From an uncultured Arenicella sp. (GTDB taxonomy: Bacteria > Pseudomonadota > Gammaproteobacteria > Arenicellales > Arenicellaceae), in assembly GCA_937973905.1 (NCBI GenBank), contig CALJJR010000090.1, forward strand, positions 1 to 36,982: a DNA stretch of 36,982 nucleotides, in the 5' to 3' direction. The translations under genes were made by a program, and so were the position numbers. Position 1 is the first letter of the stretch; every line of letters starts with the position of its first letter. Shown piece after piece: positions 17,254 through 26,344 of the stretch. The notes under the pieces were generated by a model, which was given only the letters and a program-made list of their open reading frames with translations, was not told the origin of the DNA and did not search any database.

Positions 17254-17880
17254 CTAGGCTTTATGTTGGTATATACCCACTTGTTTTGCCATCTCAACCA
17301 GATGCGTAATCGATTGAGCTTGCATCTTACTTATGACTCTTGAGCGGTACTCTTCAACAGTTCTGGGGCTCAAATTTAACTCGGCGGCGATTTCTTTATT
17401 CGATCGTTGTGCGTGACCAAACGAGAGCGCGGCCATAATTTCTTTTTCACGGCTAGTCAGGTTGGCGAAGTTTGTAAGCACGAGACACTGGGAAGCCGCT
17501 TGTGCTTGTCGCGTGCGCTCCCCATCGAGTGCTTCGTTTAGTTTTTCAAGCAAGACATCAACCGAGTAAGGTTTCTCGAGAAAATCAACGGCACCATTTT
17601 TCATGGCTTGTACCGAGGTTGGCACATCGCCATGGCCAGTCAAGAATATGAGCGGTATAGCAATGCCGCGCTCTAGTAACTGTTGCTGTACTTCTGTGCC
17701 AGATAACTGCGGCATCGCAATATCTAACAATACGACGCCATAGCTTTGCTGATCTATTTGTTCGAGAAACGCTTCTCCCGACTCAAACACTTGAACACTA
17801 TAGTCATGTATAGCCAGCATGCGCTGCAAACTTGTACGTGCGGCCAAATCATCATCAACCACGGAAATTTTGTATTCCAA
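17254..17880 (-). CDS. FixJ-family response regulator
   Basis: Receiver domain with acidic residues DDD at 9-11, phosphoacceptor Asp53 in VVLLDIAMP, FLTGHGDVPT and the conserved Lys in FLEKPYSVD. A LuxR-type helix-turn-helix follows (LTSREKEIMAALSFGH, NLSPRTVEEYRSRVISKM). It would activate target promoters when phosphorylated. I place the start at TTG 17880 (208 residues, the usual FixJ length) because AGGGG lies just upstream, directly after the stop of the histidine kinase; an ATG at 17946 inside the kinase gene adds 22 unrelated residues. The pair is clearly an operon, kinase first. The gene is convergent with the HupE/UreJ gene, 21 bases apart. Confidence 0.92.
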   Translation of the reverse strand: MEYKISVVDDDLAARTSLQRMLAIHDYSVQVFESGEAFLEQIDQQSYGVVLLDIAMPQLSGTEVQQQLLERGIAIPLIFLTGHGDVPTSVQAMKNGAVDFLEKPYSVDVLLEKLNEALDGERTRQAQAASQCLVLTNFANLTSREKEIMAALSFGHAQRSNKEIAAELNLSPRTVEEYRSRVISKMQAQSITHLVEMAKQVGIYQHKA

Positions 17881-17893
17881 CTTTAACCCCTGC

Positions 17894-19435
17894 TTACTGC
17901 ACTTTGAGTTGAAAATAAAATGTCGCACCACCGTTCCTAGTTTCACGATGATGAAGAGTACCGCCTTGTGATTCGACGAATGTTTTGCAGATGGACAAGC
18001 CTAAGCCCATGCCAGTTTCCTTGCTGCTGATGTAGGGCTGAAAAAGGTTGGCCTGCATTTCAGCAGACAAACCCGGCCCATTATCGGCAACTGTGACAAT
18101 CACATGCTCATCGTCTAACTTGGTGCCAATACTGATGGCTTTAGGTTGTTGACCAGTCGTCGCAGTTTTAAGCGCTTCTATTGCATTCAGGCCCAAGTTC
18201 AAAATGACCTGCTTAGTTTGCACTGGATCAATCATGATTTGCGGCAGTACGGTACTTAAGTTGAGGTTGATTTTTACATTCGCCGACTTGGCTTCCGGCA
18301 TCAAAAAATCAACCGTGGTTGCCACCAGCTCATTGAGATCGGTGGCTTGGCGTGTGCCATCGGTCTTCTTTATGAGTTGTCTTAAACTGCGAATAATTCT
18401 GCCCGCATGTTGCGCTGACTCATAGCTCTCTTTAATAGTCGCCTGTAGCAACGGCTCTTTCCGTGGCAAACGCTCGACAAGTTGATTGGCGGTGTAAGTA
18501 TTGTTACTGATGGCCGTCAGTGGTTGATTCAATTCATGCGCTAAACCAGCGGCCATTTGACCGACCGAACTGACACGCGATAGATGCGCCAACTGGGTTG
18601 AATCCTTGCGCATCTTTTCTTCCAAAGATCTGCGCTCACTGATATCGCGCACCGTCATCAGCACCACGTCATCGCCATCAAGGGTAAAACCGCTGAGACC
18701 AATCTCTGAAGGGAATTCGGTGCCATCTTTGCGCAACGCCGTCCAGTCTTTCTTTTCCAGTCTTGCCAAGATGGCTTCGGTATCAATGTCATCAACATCC
18801 AAGCGCTCGGTGAAATGTAACAGTCGTTCGGGTATCAACACGACCACCGGTTTGCCCAGTAACTCTTCGTGCTCATACTGGTACAGTATCTCGGCCATGT
18901 CATTTAAATATAAAATGACCCCAGAGGAGTCGAAGATCACAATCCCGTCAGGCGCATGCTTTAAGAACGTCCTGAATTGTTGCTCAGCTTTGGCCAGCTT
19001 AGCGCTTTCTTCCCGATTAATATTGATCTCTTTCTCTAGCTCAAGGTTTAGCGCGTTCAAATCTTCTGGGCTTGGTAAACTCACTACGGTTGCCAGTTTC
19101 CAGCGCAGGCGCAGCATGGCGATGATTGTTCCGGTCGCGGCGCATACTGCGGCGACCTTAAGAACCAACAACACGCCCTCTACCCACCAAACATCCGCGA
19201 ACAAAGCCAGCGCGGATATGAAGGAGTATGAGAGGAGGAATAACGACACCATCAAAAACTGCAGGCGATACGGCGTCTGCGGCCTCTTAACAAGCACCAT
19301 GAAGACTGCAGTGGTCACGATAAACATCGTCATCACAATCACAAGATCGGCGCCAAAAGACAACTGGCGATAAAGTTCAAACTTATTCAAGATTACTATC
19401 TTCGTTGGCACCAGTTCCCACACGAATGACGTCAT
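17894..19435 (-). CDS. PAS-domain sensor histidine kinase, FixL-like
   Basis: From ATG 19435 the protein has 513 residues: three membrane helices in the first 130 or so (LVIVMTMFIVTTAVFMVLV, LFLLSYSFISALALF, VLLVLKVAAVCAATGTIIAM), a coiled linker, a PAS domain (FRTFLKHAPDGIVIFDSSG to VRDISERRSLEEKM) and a kinase core. The H-box AAGLAHELNQPLTAI gives His300, the N-box LNLGLNAIEAL, G1 DNGPGLS and G2 GMGLGLSICK. It phosphorylates the adjacent FixJ-like regulator. The PAS domain lacks an obvious haem-binding histidine that I can identify, so oxygen sensing is not implied. The start is uncertain; the frame extends upstream to a TTG at 19522 and another TTG lies inside, but ATG 19435 has no clear ribosome binding site. 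Confidence 0.88.
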   Translation of the reverse strand: MTSFVWELVPTKIVILNKFELYRQLSFGADLVIVMTMFIVTTAVFMVLVKRPQTPYRLQFLMVSLFLLSYSFISALALFADVWWVEGVLLVLKVAAVCAATGTIIAMLRLRWKLATVVSLPSPEDLNALNLELEKEININREESAKLAKAEQQFRTFLKHAPDGIVIFDSSGVILYLNDMAEILYQYEHEELLGKPVVVLIPERLLHFTERLDVDDIDTEAILARLEKKDWTALRKDGTEFPSEIGLSGFTLDGDDVVLMTVRDISERRSLEEKMRKDSTQLAHLSRVSSVGQMAAGLAHELNQPLTAISNNTYTANQLVERLPRKEPLLQATIKESYESAQHAGRIIRSLRQLIKKTDGTRQATDLNELVATTVDFLMPEAKSANVKINLNLSTVLPQIMIDPVQTKQVILNLGLNAIEALKTATTGQQPKAISIGTKLDDEHVIVTVADNGPGLSAEMQANLFQPYISSKETGMGLGLSICKTFVESQGGTLHHRETRNGGATFYFQLKVQ

Positions 19436-20040
19436 GCGCAAGCGGGCGAGCCTTGATAATTTAGGCTTTGATAATGTTCTTGAGGCTCTAGCTATTCCCG
19501 CAGCTGAGCATCCCCTACACAACTCAGTTTACTGCAAATAAGCGCGCAATAGGTCTAAAAGTGTTTTATTTTCTAGAAGTGTCGGGTTCTGGCGACAGTT
19601 TACAAGCGCAGCGTTTAAAGTCCCGTAGTTCTACGGATTTACCCGGCTATTGGTGCCCAGTACAGTCTGTTGATCACTGCTTCAGACATAAGTTTTGCAG
19701 TACTAGCGCGATCTTTGAGATCACTAAATGCTTAAGAGTTTGGGTTCTGAGGCAACTTGATCTAACAGCGCGAAAAGTTTTAGAGAGAGGGTTTCGTAAG
19801 ATAATCAATTCGGTGTTTTTCTTTGCCCCCCCTTGGTATCAAGAATACTCTTGAAGTGGAATCACTCGGTTCCCTCTTTCTATCTAATTGCTGAACCTTT
19901 GCATGCACGCTATGCAAGTTCATCCTGTTAAGTATGAGTCGAACAAGTCAACCTACTTGGCATGACCAAATTGGATGCTGGCGACTTAAGCGTGAAGACC
20001 TACCGTTTAGATAATTGTATTCCAGGAGCGGGATAGTTTG
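19436..20040. other. intergenic stretch without a convincing gene
   Basis: About 600 bases upstream of the FixL-like kinase. An open frame at 19561-19854 on the plus strand has no family resemblance, unusual composition and no good ribosome binding site, so I do not call it. The region likely holds the kinase promoter at its left side. No repeat or tRNA is seen. Confidence 0.5.
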
Positions 20041-20052
20041 GGGGGGAGAGGG

Positions 20053-20082
20053 AATCCCCGATCCGGGATAGGATCGGGGATT
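20053..20082. terminator. perfect 12-bp hairpin, possible terminator for the monooxygenase gene
   Basis: AATCCCCGATCC (20053-20064) and GGATCGGGGATT (20071-20082) are perfect inverted complements with a six-base loop. An outer run of G (20041-20046) can pair with TTCCCC (20087-20092) around an inner bulge, lengthening the structure. It lies 43 bases downstream of the minus-strand monooxygenase stop. No T-run follows on either strand, so it is not a classic intrinsic terminator; a structured RNA or Rho-linked stop is also possible. Confidence 0.5.
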
Positions 20083-20124
20083 GTAGTTCCCCAGCGAAAA
20101 GTGGCGAAACGGCCGCTGTGAAAC

Positions 20125-21306
20125 CTAAATCAATGCAACCTGATTGGCGTTATAACTGGGTAGAAAGTCCTGCTTTTGTTGGCCCATGATACGTAAACCT
20201 GCAAAAGCAGCTCTGCGCATAAATGGGCTGCCAAGATGATACAGTTTACCTAAGCGCGCTGAGTCATTTTGGATTGTCTTGGTGCGCTTGATTCGGTTTC
20301 GTTGGTACTGATTCAGGGCGCTTTCAATATCCGATGTTCCTTGCAGACAGCGATCCAATACTCGTGCGTCTTCCATTGCCATTGCCGCCCCGGCAGCCAT
20401 GAATGGCAGGGCTGCATGTGCCGCGTCCCCTAACAGCGCTATCCGGCCCTGCCCCCACTTACTGAGAGGTGGTAGGTGGTTCAATGACCATCGGTAACAT
20501 TGATCTTCGTCAACAGCCTCAATCAGCTTGGTGACGGTTGGATGCCAATCTGCAAAATCCTCGAGCAATGCTGATTTTGGTGCTTTGCTTATCCAGTCGT
20601 CCTTAGCGGGTTGATGCTCTGCTTCGACCACACCCACCATATTAACCAGTTCGCGATTTCGTACATAGTAAACGACGCAGTGTTTGCCGGGGCCAACGAA
20701 ATTGGCTGTGACGGTCTCCATCCATCCTTCGGGTAGACGGTGGGTTGGAACCATAATGCGCCACGCCTGATAACCCGAATAGACGGGCTTTGCGCTTGGG
20801 AACATCTGGCTCCGAACTGCTGATCGAATTCCATCGGCGGCGATTAAACAATCCGCTTCAAATGTTCTCCCATCGCGGGCGGAGACCGTGACTGATGAAT
20901 TTGATTGCTCAACCTTCACGACCTGCGTGTTTAGCAGCAGAGTTTGTGCGTCAAATTCGCCTAGAGCCGTTAACAATATCCGCTGTAAGTCAGCTCGATA
21001 AACGTGCAAATATGGCGCGCCAAATTGCTGTTGATATTCGTCGCCTAAAGTTAGTTGGTGCAAGATTTGGCCACTTTTAAAATCTCTAAATAGGACGGCC
21101 TCGGGTTGAACCGCCGAAGCCAAGACCTGCTGTTCTAGGCCTAAGTGTTTCAATACGTGCAGGGCGTTGGCGCCACACTGAACTCCAGCCCCCACTTCGC
21201 TCAACTGGTTGGCTTGTTCAAGCAGGCTGACTTTATACCCGGATTTGAGCAGACACAGCGCCGCAGTTAAACCACCAATTCCTGCGCCTGAAATCGCGAT
21301 ATTCAT
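20125..21306 (-). CDS. FAD-dependent monooxygenase (salicylate hydroxylase-like)
   Basis: ATG 21306 gives 393 residues beginning MNIAISGAGIGGLTAALCLL, the GxGxxG dinucleotide fold of group A flavoprotein monooxygenases. The middle DCLIAADGIRSAVR is the DG motif, and GRIALLGDAAHAALPFMAAGAAMAMED is the GD motif that contacts FAD and closes the active site. Such enzymes hydroxylate aromatic or other ring compounds using NAD(P)H and oxygen; the substrate is unknown and no ring-cleavage gene is nearby. The frame is open for 18 more codons upstream to 21360, but these look non-homologous. A strong hairpin follows the stop. Confidence 0.87.
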   Translation of the reverse strand: MNIAISGAGIGGLTAALCLLKSGYKVSLLEQANQLSEVGAGVQCGANALHVLKHLGLEQQVLASAVQPEAVLFRDFKSGQILHQLTLGDEYQQQFGAPYLHVYRADLQRILLTALGEFDAQTLLLNTQVVKVEQSNSSVTVSARDGRTFEADCLIAADGIRSAVRSQMFPSAKPVYSGYQAWRIMVPTHRLPEGWMETVTANFVGPGKHCVVYYVRNRELVNMVGVVEAEHQPAKDDWISKAPKSALLEDFADWHPTVTKLIEAVDEDQCYRWSLNHLPPLSKWGQGRIALLGDAAHAALPFMAAGAAMAMEDARVLDRCLQGTSDIESALNQYQRNRIKRTKTIQNDSARLGKLYHLGSPFMRRAAFAGLRIMGQQKQDFLPSYNANQVALI

Positions 21307-21394
21307 GGGTTCACCGATTGATGTGGTTTTAGACCTCTCGAACCGTTCACGCTTAGACAAAATCTCATAACTTTAGAATGCACAATTGGCATAG

Positions 21395-23005
21395 TTAGTT
21401 TTCGGCTGCACTGGGGTTTCGATTCAGTACGTGCTCGGCAAAGCCACTGCCTGCCGCGCTGTAGATATTGTAGACGGCTTGCACGCCATGCTCGGTCAGC
21501 ACCCTTGCGTCATCCGCATAACTCACTACAGCGGCGATTTCTGCCGGGTAATTGAGTTCTCGCAACAAATTCACAGCGGCCATAGTTGCACCAACATTAG
21601 GCAAGGCCAATAAGACCAAATCAAAAGGCTCATTAGATTCTACTTTCTCCCAGAAATCCGGATCTGCTGGATTGCCCGTAATTGCGAATCGTTGCTGCTC
21701 CACATGACCTTCTACCAAACGAGTATCATGGTCGATGCCGATCACTGAGCTCGGGTAGGATTTCTCCATCTCGTCATATGCGCCGGTTCCCACTCTACCC
21801 ATGCCGAAGATTGCGATGCTCGCGCCGTGCGTATCGATCGGCCGATCTTCAGGTAAACGTACCGAGCTTTGCCAGCTACGTAATTCTCCCCGGTATCGCC
21901 GAAAGATGCTATTGCTGTACTTGGCGAGCGGCGCTCCGAGTAATAGCGATGCGGAAAGAGCGACGACCAACACCACCAACCATTGCGCATCAAGCCATTG
22001 ATTGGCGACTACGATTGACGCCACGATCAAACCAAATTCGCTGTAGTTAGACAGATTGATACTCGCGAACACTGCAGTGCGAGCACGCAATCTGAAGACC
22101 ATCAATAACTTCAAAAATAGTATTAGTTTTAAAATAATTAAAGGCACGAGCACCAAGCCAACCAGCACTAATTGCAGTTCTAACTCGCTGTTGATACCAA
22201 TGCTCAGAAAAAAGCCAACTAGAAATATGTCTTTGAAGCCTAAGAGCGAATCCGCCAGCTCTTTGGCTTTGTAATGACCTGAAATCAGAACGCCGGAAAT
22301 CAAGGCACCCAGGTCTCCTTTAACGCCAACTAACTCAAACACTTGAGCGCCACCTAGGGCCAGCGCCAAGCCGAACAAAATAAGCACTTCGCCATGCCCT
22401 GCTTTGCGTAATAGGAAGATCAACACAAACCGCAAAGGAATCAACAACAATAGTAAAAGCGCCCAAATAGAGGGCCATTTGCCCGAACTCAGCACAATAA
22501 ACAGCACCGCGATTAAATCCTGAACGATGAGAATGCCGATGGCCGTGCGGCCATGTTGCGAAGTTACTTCTCCGCGTGATTCGAGTACCTTTACTACGAA
22601 TACGGTGCTGGAAAAACTCAATGCAAACGCCAGCAGTATTGATTGAGCGAGAGTCAGTTCTGAAAAAATAGATAGACCAACCACACCCAAAAGCACGATT
22701 AGAAAACCAAACGCCAGTGTGATCACCGACATGTGCAGCAAAGTGGTGCCCCAAACTTGGGCGCGCAGCAAGCTTTTCAGCTCAAGCTTTAGCCCGACAG
22801 TAAATAGCAATAAGGTGATCCCCAGATCGGCCATTTGCTGCAGAGTCTCACCACTGTCTGCGCCGAGAAAGCCGAGACTGAATCCAGCAACTAAAAACCC
22901 AACAAGTGCGGGCAGCCCGACCAAGTTTGCTATAAACCCCAGCAAGAAAGCCAGCAAAATCCATGTAATGTCGCCAAACGCGATGGCGATCAAGTTCAAC
23001 TCCAC
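21395..23005 (-). CDS. CPA2-family cation:proton antiporter with TrkA-N domain
   Basis: A 536-residue protein with about 12 hydrophobic helices over the first 370 residues, including LPALVGFLVAGFSLG, LLLFTVGLKLELKSL, LSFSSTVFVVKVLES and GVKGDLGALISGVLISGH, typical of KefB/CPA2 exchangers. After a hydrophilic linker, a Rossmann TrkA-N domain starts at ASIAIFGMGRVGTGAYDEM (GxGxxG) and ends near VVSYADDARVLTEHGV. The protein should exchange K+ or Na+ for protons across the inner membrane, with nucleotide control by the C-terminal domain. The start is GTG 23005 with AGG upstream. It lies 90 bases after purE on the same strand but is probably functionally unrelated. Confidence 0.9.
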   Translation of the reverse strand: MELNLIAIAFGDITWILLAFLLGFIANLVGLPALVGFLVAGFSLGFLGADSGETLQQMADLGITLLLFTVGLKLELKSLLRAQVWGTTLLHMSVITLAFGFLIVLLGVVGLSIFSELTLAQSILLAFALSFSSTVFVVKVLESRGEVTSQHGRTAIGILIVQDLIAVLFIVLSSGKWPSIWALLLLLLIPLRFVLIFLLRKAGHGEVLILFGLALALGGAQVFELVGVKGDLGALISGVLISGHYKAKELADSLLGFKDIFLVGFFLSIGINSELELQLVLVGLVLVPLIILKLILFLKLLMVFRLRARTAVFASINLSNYSEFGLIVASIVVANQWLDAQWLVVLVVALSASLLLGAPLAKYSNSIFRRYRGELRSWQSSVRLPEDRPIDTHGASIAIFGMGRVGTGAYDEMEKSYPSSVIGIDHDTRLVEGHVEQQRFAITGNPADPDFWEKVESNEPFDLVLLALPNVGATMAAVNLLRELNYPAEIAAVVSYADDARVLTEHGVQAVYNIYSAAGSGFAEHVLNRNPSAAEN

Positions 23006-23094
23006 TTCCTACACCTTTTAATTGGAAACAAAAGCAGAACTCGTCTCGTTGATTAGTGTCGCGGAGAGTTGCGGCCGTCATAGCCGCCACTCAT

Positions 23095-23565
23095 TTACTC
23101 TAGAACCTTAGCACGAGACGCCTCTGCCATTGCATCTGCATAATCAGCGATCTTTTTCTGCAATTCTGCATCGCTGATAGCCAGCATACGCAACGCGAGC
23201 AGCGCGGCATTGGTTGAGTTATTGATTGCCACGGTGGCAACCGGCACACCTCTGGGCATTTGTAAAATCGATAACATCGAGTCAAGACCATCCAAATGCT
23301 TGGCTCTTACTGGTACGCCAATAACCGGCAGCGTGGTTAACGAAGCTACCATACCCGGTAGATGCGCTGCGCCACCCGCACCCGCAATAATGACGCTAAA
23401 ACCATCATCGACAGCTTGCTTAGCGAAGTTCATCATATCGGTGGGCGTTCGATGAGCCGACACAACTTTAGCTTCGTACGCGACTGAGAATTCAGACAAG
23501 GTCTCTGCCGCAGCCTGCATGACAGGCCAGTCCGAGTCTGACCCCATAATTATTGCAACTTTCAT
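23095..23565 (-). CDS. purE: 5-(carboxyamino)imidazole ribonucleotide mutase PurE
   Basis: ATG 23565 gives a 156-residue class I PurE. Recognisable are [10 protein letters not shown] at the phosphate site, [24 protein letters not shown] and [30 protein letters not shown]. It converts N5-carboxyaminoimidazole ribonucleotide to 4-carboxyaminoimidazole ribonucleotide in purine synthesis. The frame is open upstream to 23619, which would overlap purK, but the extra residues are not part of the family. purK lies directly upstream on the same strand, 34 bases away, so the order is purK then purE, opposite to the common purE-purK arrangement. Confidence 0.97.
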   Translation of the reverse strand: MKVAIIMGSDSDWPVMQAAAETLSEFSVAYEAKVVSAHRTPTDMMNFAKQAVDDGFSVIIAGAGGAAHLPGMVASLTTLPVIGVPVRAKHLDGLDSMLSILQMPRGVPVATVAINNSTNAALLALRMLAISDAELQKKIADYADAMAEASRAKVLE

Positions 23566-23599
23566 ATTCGTTTTTCTATTTTGTTTGGTCAAGGCAGGG

Positions 23600-24745
23600 T
23601 TAAAAGTCGAGCCGCTCAACTAGATCTCTGGCTCGGCTCCATTTGTCGTCGCCCCAGATATTAATATGGCCCATCTTGCGCATTTTGCGTGAGTTTTTTT
23701 TGTCGTACAGTTTAACAGTCAGGTCTTGCTGACCAATCTCAGCGATCAATGCTTCGGCATCAAATTCATCGTCACGGGTAGCCAGCAAGTTCACCATCAC
23801 CATCGAATCGCGCACGGCTTGTGGCTCAATCAACTCCAAACCAGCCACGGCTCGCATATGATTCTCGAACTGTGAACAATTCATTGAATCTAAGGTTATA
23901 TGCCCAGAATTATGCGGGCGTGGTGCTGATTCGTTTAATAGCACTGTTCCATCTTGATCTAGAAACAGTTCAAACGCAAAAACACCCGAAGTATCGAGGT
24001 TTTGCATGAGCCGAGTGACGATCTCACGCGCGTCTCGCTCGACCTGCTCGCTTACCTGCGCAGGAAAATCCACATAGCGGCATGTACCCTGTTCTTGATG
24101 AGTTTCAACTAAAGGATAAAACACCATGTCTTGACCCTGCGCAGCAACCACCAAAGACAGCTCTTTGCTGTGCTTGATTTCCCGCTCAAAAATAACCTCT
24201 CCACTGGCTTGAATGCGGGCAAAAATTTCCTCTGCCTCAACGCGTGATTCAACACGGTAAGTACCCTTGCCGTCATAACCACCTTTGGTAAGTTTGAGAT
24301 AGCCTGGTTGATCTACTAAGTCCTCGCCGGTGTGGACTACCCAATACTCCGCTACTGGAATGTTGAGCGCGTCGTAGAGTTTATTCTCTGAAAGCTTGTC
24401 CTCAATCTTGAGGTAGCTGCTTGGATCGGGCAGCACTGGAGTGCCGGTTTTCTCTTGCAGCGCTAATAACTCCCGGGCTGAATGGAATTCATTTTCTAGC
24501 GTCATAATATCGACACTCTGAAAAAAATTTTCCAAACTATTTTCGGCATCATCGGCAACCATCACTCGCTTGGCCACCACCGCAGCTGGAGCATCATGAG
24601 TGCCACAAAAAACTGCGGCAACGCCGCCCAACTCTTGATAGGCCTCAGCCATCATCGCGGCAAGCTGTCCGTCACCAAGAATGCCTACAACGGGAAGATC
24701 ACTATCAGGACTTATGTTTTTAGAATTCATTGTGGATATCATCAT
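23600..24745 (-). CDS. purK: 5-(carboxyamino)imidazole ribonucleotide synthase PurK
   Basis: The 381-residue ATP-grasp enzyme opens with [17 protein letters not shown], then TLENEF, a central [15 protein letters not shown] that binds [45 protein letters not shown] with the metal ligands, and ends in KMGHINIWG. It carboxylates aminoimidazole ribonucleotide with bicarbonate and ATP to make the PurE substrate. The start is ATG 24745, or ATG 24730 inside it; neither has a strong ribosome binding site. It diverges from the GNAT gene across a 290-base gap, which holds a small inverted repeat, TACGTTG/CAACGTA, at 24888-24907. Confidence 0.97.
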   Translation of the reverse strand: MMISTMNSKNISPDSDLPVVGILGDGQLAAMMAEAYQELGGVAAVFCGTHDAPAAVVAKRVMVADDAENSLENFFQSVDIMTLENEFHSARELLALQEKTGTPVLPDPSSYLKIEDKLSENKLYDALNIPVAEYWVVHTGEDLVDQPGYLKLTKGGYDGKGTYRVESRVEAEEIFARIQASGEVIFEREIKHSKELSLVVAAQGQDMVFYPLVETHQEQGTCRYVDFPAQVSEQVERDAREIVTRLMQNLDTSGVFAFELFLDQDGTVLLNESAPRPHNSGHITLDSMNCSQFENHMRAVAGLELIEPQAVRDSMVMVNLLATRDDEFDAEALIAEIGQQDLTVKLYDKKNSRKMRKMGHINIWGDDKWSRARDLVERLDF

Positions 24746-25035
24746 TCGCAGGCCAAGTTAACTGATTGGTCTACGCAAAATTCTGTATTGAGAGGGGATA
24801 TTTGTCAGCGCCAAATTATCGCCGAAAAGTGGTTAAAAGTATCGCGCAACTTGCATTGCTCGCTCGATATTAGTGAGGGCCGTAGTTTACGTTGGATTTT
24901 CAACGTACTCGAGGCGGGCAAGCATAATAGTGGAAATTAATTGTCTAGCTAGCTGAAGCTCAGAAATTGCCTCATTTGACACACACGTGGCATTGATGAT
25001 GAAGTGGATTTATCGGCATAACCGAGTCGGATAAC

Positions 25036-25665
25036 GTGACACAGACAACACCGAAAGCAAACAGCGACCCGCAGCAAACAATCAGCACAGCGACGCCGCA
25101 AGAGTGTGCTGTGATTTGCCAAATACTTGGCAATGCGTTCAGTCATGACCCGGTTATGAACTGGATGAATGCTGACCCGGCGATTTATCCATGGTTGTTT
25201 CGCAGCGAGGCAGAGCCTCTCTACCTAAAGCACGGCCGCGCCTACATCAATCAAGCTAGGACCGGTGCGGCGCTTTGGTTACCACCGGGTATTTCTTCAG
25301 ACGCGCCGTTTCACTGGTCACTATTGGTGATGCTGTGGAAGATGGCTCGAACGGGCGGCCTACAAAGTTTGCGCCGAGGCACATTGCTGGAAAAAATATT
25401 CGCCGAAAAGCATCTAAAAGAACCGCATCACTATTTATTTGCAATTGGCGCCATGGATGGGCAGCAAGGCAAGGGCATTGGTTCGGCATTGCTTCGTGCG
25501 GGGCTTCAAGATTGTGACAAAAACCCTCACCCGGCGTTTTTAGAATCGAGCAATATTAAGAACAATATTCTCTACGAGCGCTTTGGCTTTCGCGTATTCG
25601 AAGAAGTTCAAGTACCGAATGACGGACCGACCATCTGGCTAATGCGGCGAGAGTCGCCTGCCTAG
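25036..25665 (+). CDS. GNAT family N-acetyltransferase
   Basis: A 209-residue protein with GTG 25036 as start. The acetyl-CoA pyrophosphate-binding loop is GQQGKGIGSALLRAG (about 142-156), matching the Q/RxxGxG/A pattern, after YLFAIGAMD on the preceding strand. FLESSNIKNNILYERFGFRVFEE is the usual C-terminal part, with Asn and Tyr near the catalytic site. The N-terminal half is longer than minimal GNATs and includes a hydrophobic FHWSLLVMLWKMART segment, as in a common bacterial GNAT subgroup of unknown substrate. It would move an acetyl group from acetyl-CoA to an amine. Confidence 0.88.
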   Translation: MTQTTPKANSDPQQTISTATPQECAVICQILGNAFSHDPVMNWMNADPAIYPWLFRSEAEPLYLKHGRAYINQARTGAALWLPPGISSDAPFHWSLLVMLWKMARTGGLQSLRRGTLLEKIFAEKHLKEPHHYLFAIGAMDGQQGKGIGSALLRAGLQDCDKNPHPAFLESSNIKNNILYERFGFRVFEEVQVPNDGPTIWLMRRESPA

Positions 25666-25818
25666 AGATTTCTCCAGCACTTCGTGTTAACTATTTTTCA
25701 TATAAGCTTTTATTTTGAAAAAGTGAAACCAATTTTCAGATACACGCATCTAACTGGGTAAGAGAAGCTGGGTAACCGCTTTCGATACCCGGTATATACA
25801 AACCTGAGCGAGGGAGTT

Positions 25819-26328
25819 ATGTATCTGAAGTTTTCTTTGGTTCTGATTAGCTGTTTGATTTCATTTAACGCACTTGCACAAGAGAAGTTCCGCTTGATGG
25901 GAGACCCACGGGTTGGTTCTAAATTTCGCCCGGTTGAGGCCGAGTCGTACATCCCGTTTAACAAAAAATATGCAGATCTAACCGACCAGCAAAAAAAGAT
26001 TTTCCGCGCCAACTATGGCGTACTAAAAGACACCGAAACGCCTCCATTCCCTAGAAAGGGGATGCAGTCCATCTACAAACCCCTAATTAAAGGCCACTCC
26101 AAAGTTTCTCGTGGCGGCACTCTTTTTCTCGTCGCTATGGTAGATGAAACAGGTAAGGTGGAAAATGTTGCAGTGTATGAAAGCCCCACCGATTCTATGA
26201 CCGAACTGGCCAATGCCGTGCTGTTTAATACAGAATTCGACCCCGCGATCTGTGATGGCGAAGCTTGTAAGATGGAGTTCCCATTTGAGTTCAAAATGCG
26301 CAATAAGGAAAAGAACATCAATAACTGA
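25819..26328 (+). CDS. secreted protein with TonB C-terminal-like domain
   Basis: A signal peptide (LKFSLVLISCLISFNALA, cut before QEKF) precedes a 149-residue mature protein. The C-terminal part, GTLFLVAMVDETGKVENVAV with FNTEFDPAICDGEAC and FPFEFKM, follows the strand pattern of TonB C-terminal domains (VxVDExGxV, then FxPA, DGxxV). There is no membrane anchor or proline-rich spacer, so it cannot act as a full TonB; it may be a stand-alone periplasmic variant. The GAGGGAG Shine-Dalgarno is strong and suggests real expression. It ends 16 bases from the convergent VOC gene. Confidence 0.7.
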   Translation: MYLKFSLVLISCLISFNALAQEKFRLMGDPRVGSKFRPVEAESYIPFNKKYADLTDQQKKIFRANYGVLKDTETPPFPRKGMQSIYKPLIKGHSKVSRGGTLFLVAMVDETGKVENVAVYESPTDSMTELANAVLFNTEFDPAICDGEACKMEFPFEFKMRNKEKNINN

Positions 26329-26344
26329 TGTCTGAACACCCTAT

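Noticed and set aside
18606-19373. Open frame of 255 residues antisense to the FixL-like kinase
   Set aside because: Low-complexity Ser/Thr/Arg-rich shadow of a well-supported gene on the other strand.
19561-19854. Open frame of 97 residues on the plus strand
   Set aside because: No family resemblance, odd composition rich in Cys and Arg, no good ribosome binding site; probably chance.
24888-24907. Inverted repeat TACGTTG/CAACGTA upstream of purK
   Set aside because: Seven-base arms with a six-base gap are short enough to be chance; a PurR site could not be recognised.
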